Part shown: positions 17,861 through 25,074 of the stretch, piece by piece
Layout: the number at the start of each line of letters is the position of its first letter
Numbering within the stretch: the stretch's first letter is position 1
The notes under the pieces: model-generated
The model's input: only the letters and a program-made list of their open reading frames with translations
Told to the model about the DNA's origin: nothing
The model's database searches: none
NCBI RefSeq assembly: GCF_011683915.1
Contig: NZ_JAAQPH010000005.1
Coordinates: 248,001 to 312,000, forward strand
Length of the DNA: 64,000 nucleotides
From: Pelagibius litoralis
Lineage (GTDB): Bacteria; Pseudomonadota; Alphaproteobacteria; Kiloniellales; Kiloniellaceae
Direction: 5' to 3'
Translations under genes and position numbers: made by a program

Positions 17861-19102
17861 ATGAGCGATTCCGAAAACGTCATCCGCAACACCCTCGCCG
17901 CCGAGCGCGATGCCCAGGCGCGTTTCCTGGCGGAGCTGGTGAAGGTGCCCTCCGACAATCCGCCCGGCGACTGCCGGGCCCATGCCGAGCGCGCCGCCGT
18001 GCTGCTGGAAGAACTCGGCTTCGAGGTAGAGCGCCATCCGGTGCCGGCGGAGACGGTGACCGCCGCCGGCATTATCTCCGCCACCAACCTGGTGGTGCGC
18101 CGGAAATATGGCGAGGGCCCGGTGGTGGCCCTCAACGCCCACGGCGACGTGGTGCCGCCGGGCGAAGGCTGGACCAAGGACCCTTACGGCGCCGAGGTGG
18201 TCGACGGCTGGATGTACGGCCGTGGCGTCGCCGTCTCCAAGTCCGACTTCGCCACCTACACCTATGCCCTGATCGCCCTCGACAAGGCGGTGGCAGCGGG
18301 CGCCAAGCTGGGCGGAACCATCGAACTGCATTTCACCTATGACGAGGAGGTCGGCGGCGAGATCGGGCCGCGCTGGCTGATCGACCAGGGCCTCTCCAAG
18401 CCGGACCTCTCCATCGGCGCGGGCTTCTCCTATAACGTGGTGACGGCCCACAACGGCTGCCTGCATCTGGCGGTGACGCTGGAGGGTAAGTCCGCCCACG
18501 CCGCCATGCCCTTTACCGGCCACGACGCGCTGGAGGCCGCCAATGCCGCCCTCAGCGCACTTTACGACTGGCGCAAAAGCCTTTCGGCCCAGGTCTCGAA
18601 GATCGAGGGCATCGGCAGCCCGCAGTGCACCGTCGGCCTGATCGAGGGCGGCATCAACACCAATGTGGTGCCGGACAAGGTGACCTTCCGCCTCGACCGC
18701 CGGATGATTCCGGAGGAGAACCCCGAGGCCGTGGAAGCCGAGCTGCGGACGCTGATCGAGGGCGCGGTCCAGCCCTTTCCCGGCATCACCGTGACCATCA
18801 AACGTGTCCTGCTGGCCGCCCCGCTGATGCCGCTCGACGGCGGCGAACGCCTGACCGAGGTCCTGGCCGGACGGGCATCGGAAGTAACGGGTGAAACGGT
18901 GGCGGCCAAGGGCGTGCCGCTCTACACCGACGCGCGCCACTACACGGCCTCAGGCATCCCCACCGTGCTTTACGGCGCCGGCCCCCATACCATCGAAGAA
19001 GCCAACGCCCACCGCGCCGACGAACGCCTGCCCCTGGATGACCTCACGAAAGCAACGGAGGTGATCGCGCTGACGCTCTACGACCTTCTCAAGACGACGT
19101 GA
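17861..19102 (+). CDS. M20 family amidohydrolase/peptidase, ArgE/DapE-like
   Basis: A 413-aa metallohydrolase of the ArgE/DapE/CPG2 branch of M20, distinct from the preceding hydantoinase branch. It has ALNAHGDVVPPG (His and catalytic Asp), WMYGRGVAVSKSD (bridging Asp), TYDEEVGGEIG (Glu base and ligand) and a dimerisation domain with HAAMPFTGHDALEAAN. The likely final ligand His is in YGAGPHTIEEAN. It lies 34 bp after the allantoate amidohydrolase and ends the operon, so a role in deamidating a ureide or carbamoyl intermediate is plausible, but the substrate is unknown. The known ureidoglycolate amidohydrolases belong to the other branch. Confidence 0.8.
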   Translation: MSDSENVIRNTLAAERDAQARFLAELVKVPSDNPPGDCRAHAERAAVLLEELGFEVERHPVPAETVTAAGIISATNLVVRRKYGEGPVVALNAHGDVVPPGEGWTKDPYGAEVVDGWMYGRGVAVSKSDFATYTYALIALDKAVAAGAKLGGTIELHFTYDEEVGGEIGPRWLIDQGLSKPDLSIGAGFSYNVVTAHNGCLHLAVTLEGKSAHAAMPFTGHDALEAANAALSALYDWRKSLSAQVSKIEGIGSPQCTVGLIEGGINTNVVPDKVTFRLDRRMIPEENPEAVEAELRTLIEGAVQPFPGITVTIKRVLLAAPLMPLDGGERLTEVLAGRASEVTGETVAAKGVPLYTDARHYTASGIPTVLYGAGPHTIEEANAHRADERLPLDDLTKATEVIALTLYDLLKTT

Positions 19103-19109
19103 CAACAGC

Positions 19110-19610
19110 TCACAGCGCCTTCCGGAAAATCACCTTGTCTTCGCCGGCCCGGTAGAAGTCGCGGAGGCGGGCTTCTTCGTCGTAGCCGTTTTTGCGGTAG
19201 AAGCGCCGGGTCAGTTCCAGGGAGTCGGAACCGGAGGTTTCCACCAGGAGCAGGCGCTGGCCCTTTGCGCGCAGGTCGTCTTCGACGTGGCGCAGCAGTG
19301 CGGCGCCCCGGCCCTGGCCCTGCTGGTCCGGATGCACGCCGATGAAGTAGAGGTTCCAGACGGCATCGGCCATCATCTCCGGCGCATAATAGGCGGCGGC
19401 CCGCAAGCCACCGCCCACATCACTGTCGTCCTCGGCGACGATCCAGAGATGGTCGTCGCCGAGATCGCCGGCGAAGCTGGCTGACAGCATCGCTTCAAAC
19501 TCTTCGAGCTCCGGCGCTTCGAAGAGGCCGGTTGCCTCCGCCAGGGCCATCAGGGCGGCCTTGTCGTCGGGCCGGGCGGGACGGATTGTATTCGCTTTGT
19601 TCATGATCAT
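19110..19610 (-). CDS. GNAT acetyltransferase, possible YjhQ-type partner of the upstream YjhX-like gene
   Basis: A 166-aa GNAT-fold protein. The acetyl-CoA-binding motif A is FIGVHPDQQGQGRGAALL, with the Q/RxxGxG/A core near residue 93. A C-terminal FYRKNGY motif follows. The frame is open to 19646; ATGs at 19610 and 19604 lie behind AGGAAG, so I use 19610. It begins 13 bp after a YjhX-like gene on the same strand. In E. coli the YjhX (TopAI) toxin, an inhibitor of topoisomerase I, is encoded next to the GNAT-fold antitoxin YjhQ. That makes this a candidate antitoxin, but GNAT proteins are common, and the pairing is inferred from position. Confidence 0.8.
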   Translation of the reverse strand: MIMNKANTIRPARPDDKAALMALAEATGLFEAPELEEFEAMLSASFAGDLGDDHLWIVAEDDSDVGGGLRAAAYYAPEMMADAVWNLYFIGVHPDQQGQGRGAALLRHVEDDLRAKGQRLLLVETSGSDSLELTRRFYRKNGYDEEARLRDFYRAGEDKVIFRKAL

Positions 19611-19623
19611 TGGCTTCCTGATA

Positions 19624-19895
19624 TCATCGGTTGTCGAGTTGTGCACGCACCGAGACGCGGCCCAGGCGCGTTGCGCGATAGGGGCCGCCGTTCGACGAGG
19701 CGATCAGCCGCCTGCGGCGCAGGCGGGCGAACACCGCCAGAGTGCAGTCGCTGAGGATGTGACCCTCGCGGGTCACGCAGAGGACTTTGATTGTTTTACG
19801 GCCCAGACCGCGTTCGTTGGGGCCGCGCGTATGGCGGATATGCCGCCCTGCGCCAGCACGTGCAGCACGCGCTGTTCAGCTTTGGAAATATTCAC
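19624..19895 (-). pseudogene. YjhX/TopAI-like (UPF0386) gene with a one-base frameshift
   Basis: Reading the minus strand from GTG 19895 gives VNISKAEQRVLHVLAQGG, the classic UPF0386/YjhX N-terminus. After this the frame runs to a TGA with unrelated residues. Shifting by one base near 19841 restores the rest of the family: IRHTRG, VTREGHILSDC, LAVFARLRRRRLI, GGPYR and the C-terminal RAQLDNR, ending at TGA 19624-19626. With one base added the gene would encode 90 aa, the normal size. So it is either a recently disrupted gene or a base missing from the assembly. No slippery sequence is seen that would favour programmed frameshifting. It is followed 13 bp later by a GNAT gene. Confidence 0.85.
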
Positions 19896-20098
19896 GGGAT
19901 TTACTCGGAACTGAGATGGTGCCAGACAGCGTTGCCGGCCCGCCCCTTTCGGGATGGTCCCCAACGCCGCTCTCTCATGTCTCCTAAAGGGGAGACATCA
20001 GCGGGCTACCGCAATCTCCAACATAAAAGCTCCGAATATGGGCGACGGCACAAAGACTTCCGCCGCGGCGGGTTTGATAGCGAAGATCCCCGCCGGTT
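19896..20098. other. non-coding spacer with a short hairpin
   Basis: Two hundred bases with no supported gene. A perfect 8-bp inverted repeat (ATGTCTCC / GGAGACAT, loop TAAAGG) lies at 19977-19998. A looser GC-rich dyad follows at about 20070-20096. Short open frames on the plus strand have no family resemblance. In E. coli the corresponding topAI operon has a long regulated leader, so this region may be the leader of the YjhX-like gene, but I see no leader peptide that I can defend. Confidence 0.4.
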
Positions 20099-20851
20099 TC
20101 AACCCGTATCGACAGATTGCCGGTCAGGCAGAGAAGGTTCATCCGCTTCCGCCCGGCCACCCAGCCAGACCTGCATGTCGGCCAGCAACTGGTCGCGGGG
20201 CATCCACAGCAGGCAGAAGGCGCAGCTGCCCCGGAAGGAGTTCAGCCACTCGATCCCCGGCTCGATATTGGTGTAGCCGTAGCGCGCGGCGATGCCTTTT
20301 TCGACCAGCTTGGGTTCGATGAAGCTGTAGGTGAAATCCGTATCCCAGCGGGTGAGCGCCAGCGCCCGTGAGATACGCGGCAGCAGACTGGAAAGCCCCT
20401 TCCCGCGATAGTCCGGGCGGTACCAGCCGGCGCCGCTGAAAACCACGGGCCCGGTCACCTGGGCCGCCGAGGGCGCCGCGCAGGTCGCCGGCTCCGCGTA
20501 GGCAAGCCGGAGGGATTCGAACTCGGCCTTGAAGTCGGTCCCGCGCCAGTCGTAGAAGCGCGCGCACTGGGTCGCCACGATGTCGCCCCGGCTGTCCCGG
20601 CCGGAGATCCAGAAGGAGTTTTCCGGGGTCAGCCTGTTGAGCCGCGGGTCGTACATCGGCGTCAGCGGATACCAGCTCTCCCGTTGCGTCTGATTGAAAG
20701 CCAGCAGGGCGTCGAAATCCTGCTCGATGGTCAGCAGAATGCCCAGATCGTCAGCAGCAGTCTCCGCCGCGGCAAAGAAGCGCTCGAGCAGCGCCAGGGG
20801 GCCGAAAACCGGCGCGATCTGACGGCGAAGATCATTTGTCACGGATGTCAC
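20099..20851 (-). CDS. uncharacterised protein with acetyltransferase-like motif
   Basis: A 250-aa protein without a signal peptide or membrane segments. The N-terminal half has WYPLTPMYDP and FWISGRD. From about residue 140, the stretch AGWYRPDYRGKGLSSLLPRI resembles the acetyl-CoA-binding motif of GNAT enzymes (RxxGxG followed by a helix), and YGYTNIEPG could be the late beta strand. It is therefore perhaps an acetyltransferase of a poorly described branch. It is monocistronic, and its upstream region carries two large palindromes. Substrate unknown. Confidence 0.7.
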   Translation of the reverse strand: MTSVTNDLRRQIAPVFGPLALLERFFAAAETAADDLGILLTIEQDFDALLAFNQTQRESWYPLTPMYDPRLNRLTPENSFWISGRDSRGDIVATQCARFYDWRGTDFKAEFESLRLAYAEPATCAAPSAAQVTGPVVFSGAGWYRPDYRGKGLSSLLPRISRALALTRWDTDFTYSFIEPKLVEKGIAARYGYTNIEPGIEWLNSFRGSCAFCLLWMPRDQLLADMQVWLGGRAEADEPSLPDRQSVDTG

Positions 20852-20881
20852 GGGTCTTCCTGCTGGGTTGAACCAAGCCTA

Positions 20882-20941
20882 GATCGGATCATGTTTTGAC
20901 GGAACCACTTCGTGGTTGCGCCAAAACATGTGAATCCGATC
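20882..20941. repeat. large intergenic palindrome 1
   Basis: A near-perfect nested palindrome of 60 bases. The outer arms are GATCGGAT / ATCCGATC. The next arms are CATGTTTTG / CAAAACATG. The inner arms are AACCAC / GTGGTT around a three-base TTC loop, with small mismatched bulges between. It sits 30 bp upstream of the gene at 20099-20851. It looks like a REP-type extragenic repeat and would form a very stable hairpin in RNA of either strand. Confidence 0.85.
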
Positions 20942-20955
20942 GATATCAAACAGTT

Positions 20956-21017
20956 AGAGCAGATTCACCCGGTCGATGGATCGCCTTCGGCGATTCCATC
21001 CGACCGGGATCTGCTCT
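20956..21017. repeat. large intergenic palindrome 2, overlapping a stop codon
   Basis: Outer arms AGAGCAGAT / ATCTGCTCT, then CCCGGTCG / CGACCGGG, GGA / TCC-like pairs, and an inner TCGCC-TTCG-GGCGA tetraloop hairpin. The right end, read on the minus strand as CTAGAGCAGAT, supplies most of the TAG stop codon of the ureohydrolase gene (21016-21018). The hairpin can act as that gene's terminator. The same 12-base end sequence recurs at 36452-36463, where it again provides a stop codon. Confidence 0.85.
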
Positions 21018-22029
21018 AGTCCCGGAAATGGCTGTCGGCGATCAGGCTGAGCATCTCAAACATCACGGACATGGTCACCATGGAAGTGATCTTATTGGGG
21101 CTGTCCTTGGTCGGCATCAGGCAGGCGACGTCGCCGCCGATGATATTGAAGCCCCGCAGCGCGCGGAGAAGCTGCATCGCCTGGTCGACCATGAAGCCGT
21201 TGCAGCCGGCCTCGATATTCGCGCAACCCGGCGCCACCGTCGGGTCGAGGCAGTCGAGATCGAAGGTGATGTAAACCGGATGGTCGCCGATGCGCTGCTG
21301 CATGATGTCGATGGCGCTGTCCGCACCGATCTCCTTATAGCGGTCCATGGTGATGACCTCATAGCCGAGATCATAGCTCGGCTGCAGCCAGTCCAGGGTG
21401 CGGGCGTTGCCGCGAATGCCGATCTGGACGCTGCGGTGAGCATCGACATGGCCGTCGCGCACGAGGTAGGAGGCCCAGTGGGCGGCGGACTTCTCGGCGC
21501 CCAGGAAGTGCTTCATGTTCGAAAAAGCATCCGTATGGGCGTCGAAGTGCAGGATCGCCGCCTTCCTGCCGCCGGTCAGCCGGGAGCCCGCACCGCCCAG
21601 GGCCTGCAGGATACCGCCGGTAATGGAATGATCGCCGCCGACCGAAACCGGGCGCGTACCGGCAGCATCGATGGCCCGGTAAAACTCGGTGATGCGTTCG
21701 ATCGAGCGCTCGTTGTTGTTGGCCTCCGGCAGGGGCACATCCCCCAGATCGTTGATCCGGCAGGCATTCCAGGGGTCGAGGCCGAAGTGCATATGAACCC
21801 GCCGGCCGTTGGCCGAGACGTCGCGCACCGCCCGCGGGCCCAGGTGCTGGTCGCGTTCGGTGGTGCCGTTGCCGGTCGAGTGCGGCACCCCCACCAGGGC
21901 GATGTCGCAGGCTGCCGGGTCCGGGTCATGGGGCGCCCGGAACAAGGTTGGGATGCCCCACCAGTAGAGCGCATCCATAAAAGCCTTATGATCGCGCGCC
22001 GGCTGCGGCGCGGTGTCGTCCGGTGCCAT
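21016..22029 (-). CDS. agmatinase/ureohydrolase family enzyme
   Basis: A 337-aa arginase-fold hydrolase with the complete binuclear manganese site: GGDHSITGG (His), HFDAHTDAF (Asp, His, Asp) and TFDLDCLDP (two Asp). Characterised relatives cleave agmatine, guanidinobutyrate, guanidinopropionate or formiminoglutamate, releasing urea or formamide. The N-terminal region with TLFRAPHDPD, VPHSTGNGT and RDQHLGPRAVR fits the agmatinase/guanidinobutyrase group rather than arginase. It is monocistronic, and its stop codon lies inside a large palindrome. The nearby ureide pathway also yields nitrogen, but a functional link is not shown. Substrate uncertain. Confidence 0.88.
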   Translation of the reverse strand: MAPDDTAPQPARDHKAFMDALYWWGIPTLFRAPHDPDPAACDIALVGVPHSTGNGTTERDQHLGPRAVRDVSANGRRVHMHFGLDPWNACRINDLGDVPLPEANNNERSIERITEFYRAIDAAGTRPVSVGGDHSITGGILQALGGAGSRLTGGRKAAILHFDAHTDAFSNMKHFLGAEKSAAHWASYLVRDGHVDAHRSVQIGIRGNARTLDWLQPSYDLGYEVITMDRYKEIGADSAIDIMQQRIGDHPVYITFDLDCLDPTVAPGCANIEAGCNGFMVDQAMQLLRALRGFNIIGGDVACLMPTKDSPNKITSMVTMSVMFEMLSLIADSHFRD

Positions 22030-22119
22030 CTTCCTCTCCTTCGGCTATCTCGTTGCCCGGCGCAAACTATCGGGCGGCAGCGGCGATCCAACAAGGGCTC
22101 ACTGCACCATGGCAAGCCT

Positions 22120-22647
22120 TCAAAGATCGTAGGACAGATAGGTCACGCCGGAATCGTGACGGACGACGTCGGTCAGGGTCAGGTTGGCCGCATCGGAAAT
22201 CTCATCGAACAGCGCTATGCCGGCATGAAGGATGACCGGGGCCACCTTCAGCCTCAGGCGGTCGACCAGGCCCTGTGACAGCAGGAGCCCCGCGAAGCTG
22301 CCACCGCCGCAGAGATAGATATCGCCACCGGCGGTGGTTTTCAGCCGCCTGACGGTATCGACCCAATCGTCGCGCACAACCTCGACAGCCGCGCCCGCCG
22401 GGATCTCCAGCGAACGCGAAAAGATGTAGTGCTGCATGTGCGGGTAGGCGCGCTGCCCCGGCTCCAGGCCGAAGCGATAGCCGAACTCATAGGTGCGCCG
22501 CCCCATGATGACGGCGTCGTAGGTCTCGAGGCGCTTGAAGTAGGCATCCACATGATCGCCTTCGTGCGGATAGACCGAGATATCGTCCTCAGGCCCCGCG
22601 ATAAAGCCGTTCACCGACACGGCGACGTCGTAGCAGATGTTTCGCAT
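22120..22647 (-). CDS. dihydrofolate reductase family protein (RibD C-terminal type)
   Basis: A 175-aa protein of the RibD_C/DHFR-like superfamily (PF01872). Visible are AVSVNGFIAGPEDDISVYP at the start, VIMGRRTYEFGY with the NADPH-binding Gly-Arg, and GGDIYLCGGGSFAGLLL, the second dinucleotide-binding loop. This is not a canonical FolA. Relatives are widespread reductases of unknown substrate. It lies 21 bp downstream of the unrecognised gene at 22669-23277 on the same strand, so it may be the last gene of the sugar-uptake operon, though it could equally be separate. Confidence 0.85.
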   Translation of the reverse strand: MRNICYDVAVSVNGFIAGPEDDISVYPHEGDHVDAYFKRLETYDAVIMGRRTYEFGYRFGLEPGQRAYPHMQHYIFSRSLEIPAGAAVEVVRDDWVDTVRRLKTTAGGDIYLCGGGSFAGLLLSQGLVDRLRLKVAPVILHAGIALFDEISDAANLTLTDVVRHDSGVTYLSYDL

Positions 22648-22668
22648 GACTTGCTCCGGAAAACAGGA

Positions 22669-23277
22669 TCAGCCGTCGATCCCACGGCGCTGCTGCGCTT
22701 CCAGCTGCTCCGGGCGTTCATAGAACAGCGACGGGGTCGACCAGTTCGGGTTCTGGCCGGAAAAGAGATCGAGAAAGGCGATCGCCAGCGACGGATCTTC
22801 GGTCACGTTCTCCTTGAACGACCACCAGGTCCGTATGTCGGACAAATCCGGGGCCAGGTTCAAAACCTCATCGAAGTCCTGCGCCAGCACCGCGCCGCGC
22901 ACATTCAGGCAGTAGGCCACATAGACGTAGCCCTCGGGCCAGTAATAGGCGGGGTTCGAAGCATCGGAGCCGACGGGAACGCTGACGACCTCCAGGGGGG
23001 CGTCGCGCAGCAGCTGCTGCAGCATCAGGCCGGAGGCAAAATTCGTGAAATCCCGCCGGGCGGTCGACTGTGTCGGTTTCTGTGCGTCAAAGGCCCTCAA
23101 CCAGGCAATGAAGGCCTTCGCCAGCCGGTCGTCGTGGATCTTGTACTCGGTGCCGCTGGCAGCGGCGATGGCCTCGACCTGCTGGGCGAAGGACTGCTTG
23201 AACCAGCGCAGGCGGCGCATCGCGCGCCGGATGGGGCGGTCGGTCTCGGCCAGGGCATCGGGTATCGGCAGCGCCAT
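22669..23277 (-). CDS. unrecognised protein, 202 aa, in the sugar-uptake operon
   Basis: I recognise no family. The protein is soluble, with an Arg-rich helical N-terminus (RPIRRAMRRLRWFKQSFAQQ) and a central HDDRLAKAFIAWLRAFDAQKP. The more unusual aromatic C-terminal half has AYYWPEGYVYVAYCLN, DIRTWWSFKEN and a closing SLFYERPEQLEAQQRRG. ATG 23277 begins seven bases after the stop of the upstream unknown gene, so the two are almost certainly cotranslated. They follow the PfkB kinase gene of the divergent catabolic locus. A role in the same pathway is inferred from position only. Confidence 0.7.
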   Translation of the reverse strand: MALPIPDALAETDRPIRRAMRRLRWFKQSFAQQVEAIAAASGTEYKIHDDRLAKAFIAWLRAFDAQKPTQSTARRDFTNFASGLMLQQLLRDAPLEVVSVPVGSDASNPAYYWPEGYVYVAYCLNVRGAVLAQDFDEVLNLAPDLSDIRTWWSFKENVTEDPSLAIAFLDLFSGQNPNWSTPSLFYERPEQLEAQQRRGIDG

Positions 23278-23284
23278 TGCAGCC

Positions 23285-24019
23285 TCAGATCTTGTCGACG
23301 TAGGCGGCGATAAGATCCTGCAGACGCTCGGCATCGTCCAGGCTCTCCGCCAGATCGGATTTCAGGGCCCGCGCCATGTCGCAGCAGGTGAGCAGCAGCC
23401 CCTCGGCGTCGTCTTCGTCGTCCTGGCGGTCGACCAGGAACCACAAGATCAGTGCGAAAATCGCCACCTTCGCAAGATCGGTCTCGGTCAGGCAATCGCC
23501 TTCCTCCGTCGATCCCGAAAGCAGGTCGCGCACCACCCCGCGCTTCACCAGCTCCTGCATCAGCGCGGCGGCCAGGGCAAAGCGGTCTTTCTCCGCCGCA
23601 CCGGACTGGACCGCCGCCTTGTAGGCTTCCGCCATGCGGACCTCGCTGACCAGGCCTTCGGTGGTACCGAGATGCCGCAGGGCGCGGGTCAGCCCATGGT
23701 AGGCGGCCTGCGCAAAGACAATCTCGGCCTCGCCGATGTTCTCAATATCCGCAAGGGTCGCGGAATAGAGGCGCCCGGACTCGTCGGTATCGAGAAACCG
23801 CCGGGAAAGGCCCGCCGCCACGTCGTTCACGCGGTCGGCGATCTGGTCGAAGTCATTGAGTACCGCCCGCGCCATGCCGCTGATCGGCGAGGGCCCCGGG
23901 GCCAGGGGTTTGTCCAGCAGCGTGCGGCCGCGCTTCACGGTGAAACGCAGCATGCGCAGGGCATCCTTCAGGGGCAGCCGGGCTGCCGAGGGGGAAAGAT
24001 TGCGCTGACTAGTGGGCAT
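23285..24019 (-). CDS. unrecognised protein, 244 aa, in the sugar-uptake operon
   Basis: No family recognised. Predicted soluble and mostly helical: an N-terminal stretch rich in basic residues, repeated Ala/Leu/Asp helices, and an acidic segment DRQDDEDDAEGLLL near residue 205, followed by TCCDMARALKSDLAESLDDAERLQ. One hydrophobic helix (KVAIFALILWFLV, about residue 190) might be membrane-associated. The frame is open to a TTG at 24100 that overlaps the kinase stop; ATG 24019 is the more natural start, but the choice is uncertain. It sits between the kinase gene and the 202-aa unknown, both on the same strand. Confidence 0.68.
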   Translation of the reverse strand: MPTSQRNLSPSAARLPLKDALRMLRFTVKRGRTLLDKPLAPGPSPISGMARAVLNDFDQIADRVNDVAAGLSRRFLDTDESGRLYSATLADIENIGEAEIVFAQAAYHGLTRALRHLGTTEGLVSEVRMAEAYKAAVQSGAAEKDRFALAAALMQELVKRGVVRDLLSGSTEEGDCLTETDLAKVAIFALILWFLVDRQDDEDDAEGLLLTCCDMARALKSDLAESLDDAERLQDLIAAYVDKI

Positions 24020-24096
24020 GGCCTGAACCAGCTCTCGCTTTCGCTGTCTGTTCTTCTTTATGTAGTCGCCGCGACAGGCCCCTGCCAGCGCCGGCG

Positions 24097-25041
24097 TCAA
24101 ACTTTAACCGCTGTCCCGTTCATGAAGGCCATCGTCGCCTCCAGCGAAGCAACCACCGCCTGCGACCCCAGGCCCATGGCGTTCTGCGCGGAGGAGGCCT
24201 GCCCCAGGCGGACGCAGGCCTCGGGATCTAATCCTAAATGAAGTCCTGTCGCGAAGCCCGCATTAAAGCAGTCGCCGCAACCGCAAGTGCAGACGACATC
24301 AATGTCAAAAGCCGGAAGATGAAAGCGGGTGCCGTCGCTGTGCCGGTACAGGGCGCCTTCCACCCCCAGGGTCAGGACCACGCAGCCGGCCCCCTTATCC
24401 AGCAGAAAACTGGCGACATCGTTGTAATCCGTCAGGCCCGAGAGGGCCATCGCTTCTTCCTCGGACGGCAGGAAGTAATCGGTATAGGGCAGCAGCCCCT
24501 CCACCAGGGGCATGTCGTCCTGGGTACTGGCAAAAACATCCAGGGTGGTCACGCAGCCGCGCTCTTTCGCCTGGCGCATGAGCGACGCGCTGGGCGCGCC
24601 GTCCATCCGGTCCATCAGGCCGACGCCGCCGATGTGGAGAATGCGGGTATCGAGCACCCGGTCCAGGCGGTCTTCAGTGACGAAGAAGGCGCCGGTGGCA
24701 CCTTTCTTGTGCAGCGCCGGGCGCGCGCCGTCGGGCCGGGTGGTCACGATGGAAGACGAGGTCGAGACGCCGGGACAGACCTCCATATTGACGGTATCGA
24801 CATCGAAGCTCTGGAGTTTTTGCAGCACCCAGCGGCCCATGTCGTCTTCGCCGACGCCGCCGACGGCCTGCACCGTGAGCCCGTGCTTGGCGGCGACGAT
24901 CGCCGCGCTGCCGGCGGCGCCCGACACCGCAAGGGTCAGTTCGTCGATGAAATAGGTGCCGCCGCCGGGCGGAATCTCCGTCACCGGACGCCCCAGGCAG
25001 TCGAAGGTATAGAAGCCGAGAGAGGTGTAGTCGAACGTCAT
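24097..25041 (-). CDS. PfkB-family carbohydrate kinase
   Basis: A 314-aa ribokinase-fold kinase. The N-terminal half has AVSGAAGSAAIVAAKHGL and GGVGEDDMGRWVL, the usual substrate-side motifs. The C-terminal signature is CTCGCGDCFNAGFATGL, where DTxGAGD is the common form. The catalytic Asp and the glycines of the anion hole are kept, but the DT and A positions are Cys, which is unusual. It likely phosphorylates a sugar, polyol or sugar acid delivered by the ABC importer encoded just upstream (33 bp). Substrate unknown. Confidence 0.9.
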   Translation of the reverse strand: MTFDYTSLGFYTFDCLGRPVTEIPPGGGTYFIDELTLAVSGAAGSAAIVAAKHGLTVQAVGGVGEDDMGRWVLQKLQSFDVDTVNMEVCPGVSTSSSIVTTRPDGARPALHKKGATGAFFVTEDRLDRVLDTRILHIGGVGLMDRMDGAPSASLMRQAKERGCVTTLDVFASTQDDMPLVEGLLPYTDYFLPSEEEAMALSGLTDYNDVASFLLDKGAGCVVLTLGVEGALYRHSDGTRFHLPAFDIDVVCTCGCGDCFNAGFATGLHLGLDPEACVRLGQASSAQNAMGLGSQAVVASLEATMAFMNGTAVKV

Positions 25042-25074
25042 CTTATCGTTCTCTGCCTCCGCTTGTTGTCACCA

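Noticed and set aside
19839-19845. Programmed -1 ribosomal frameshift in the YjhX-like gene
   Set aside because: A -1 shift would restore the protein, but no slippery heptamer or downstream structure is present at the junction, so a missing base is simpler.
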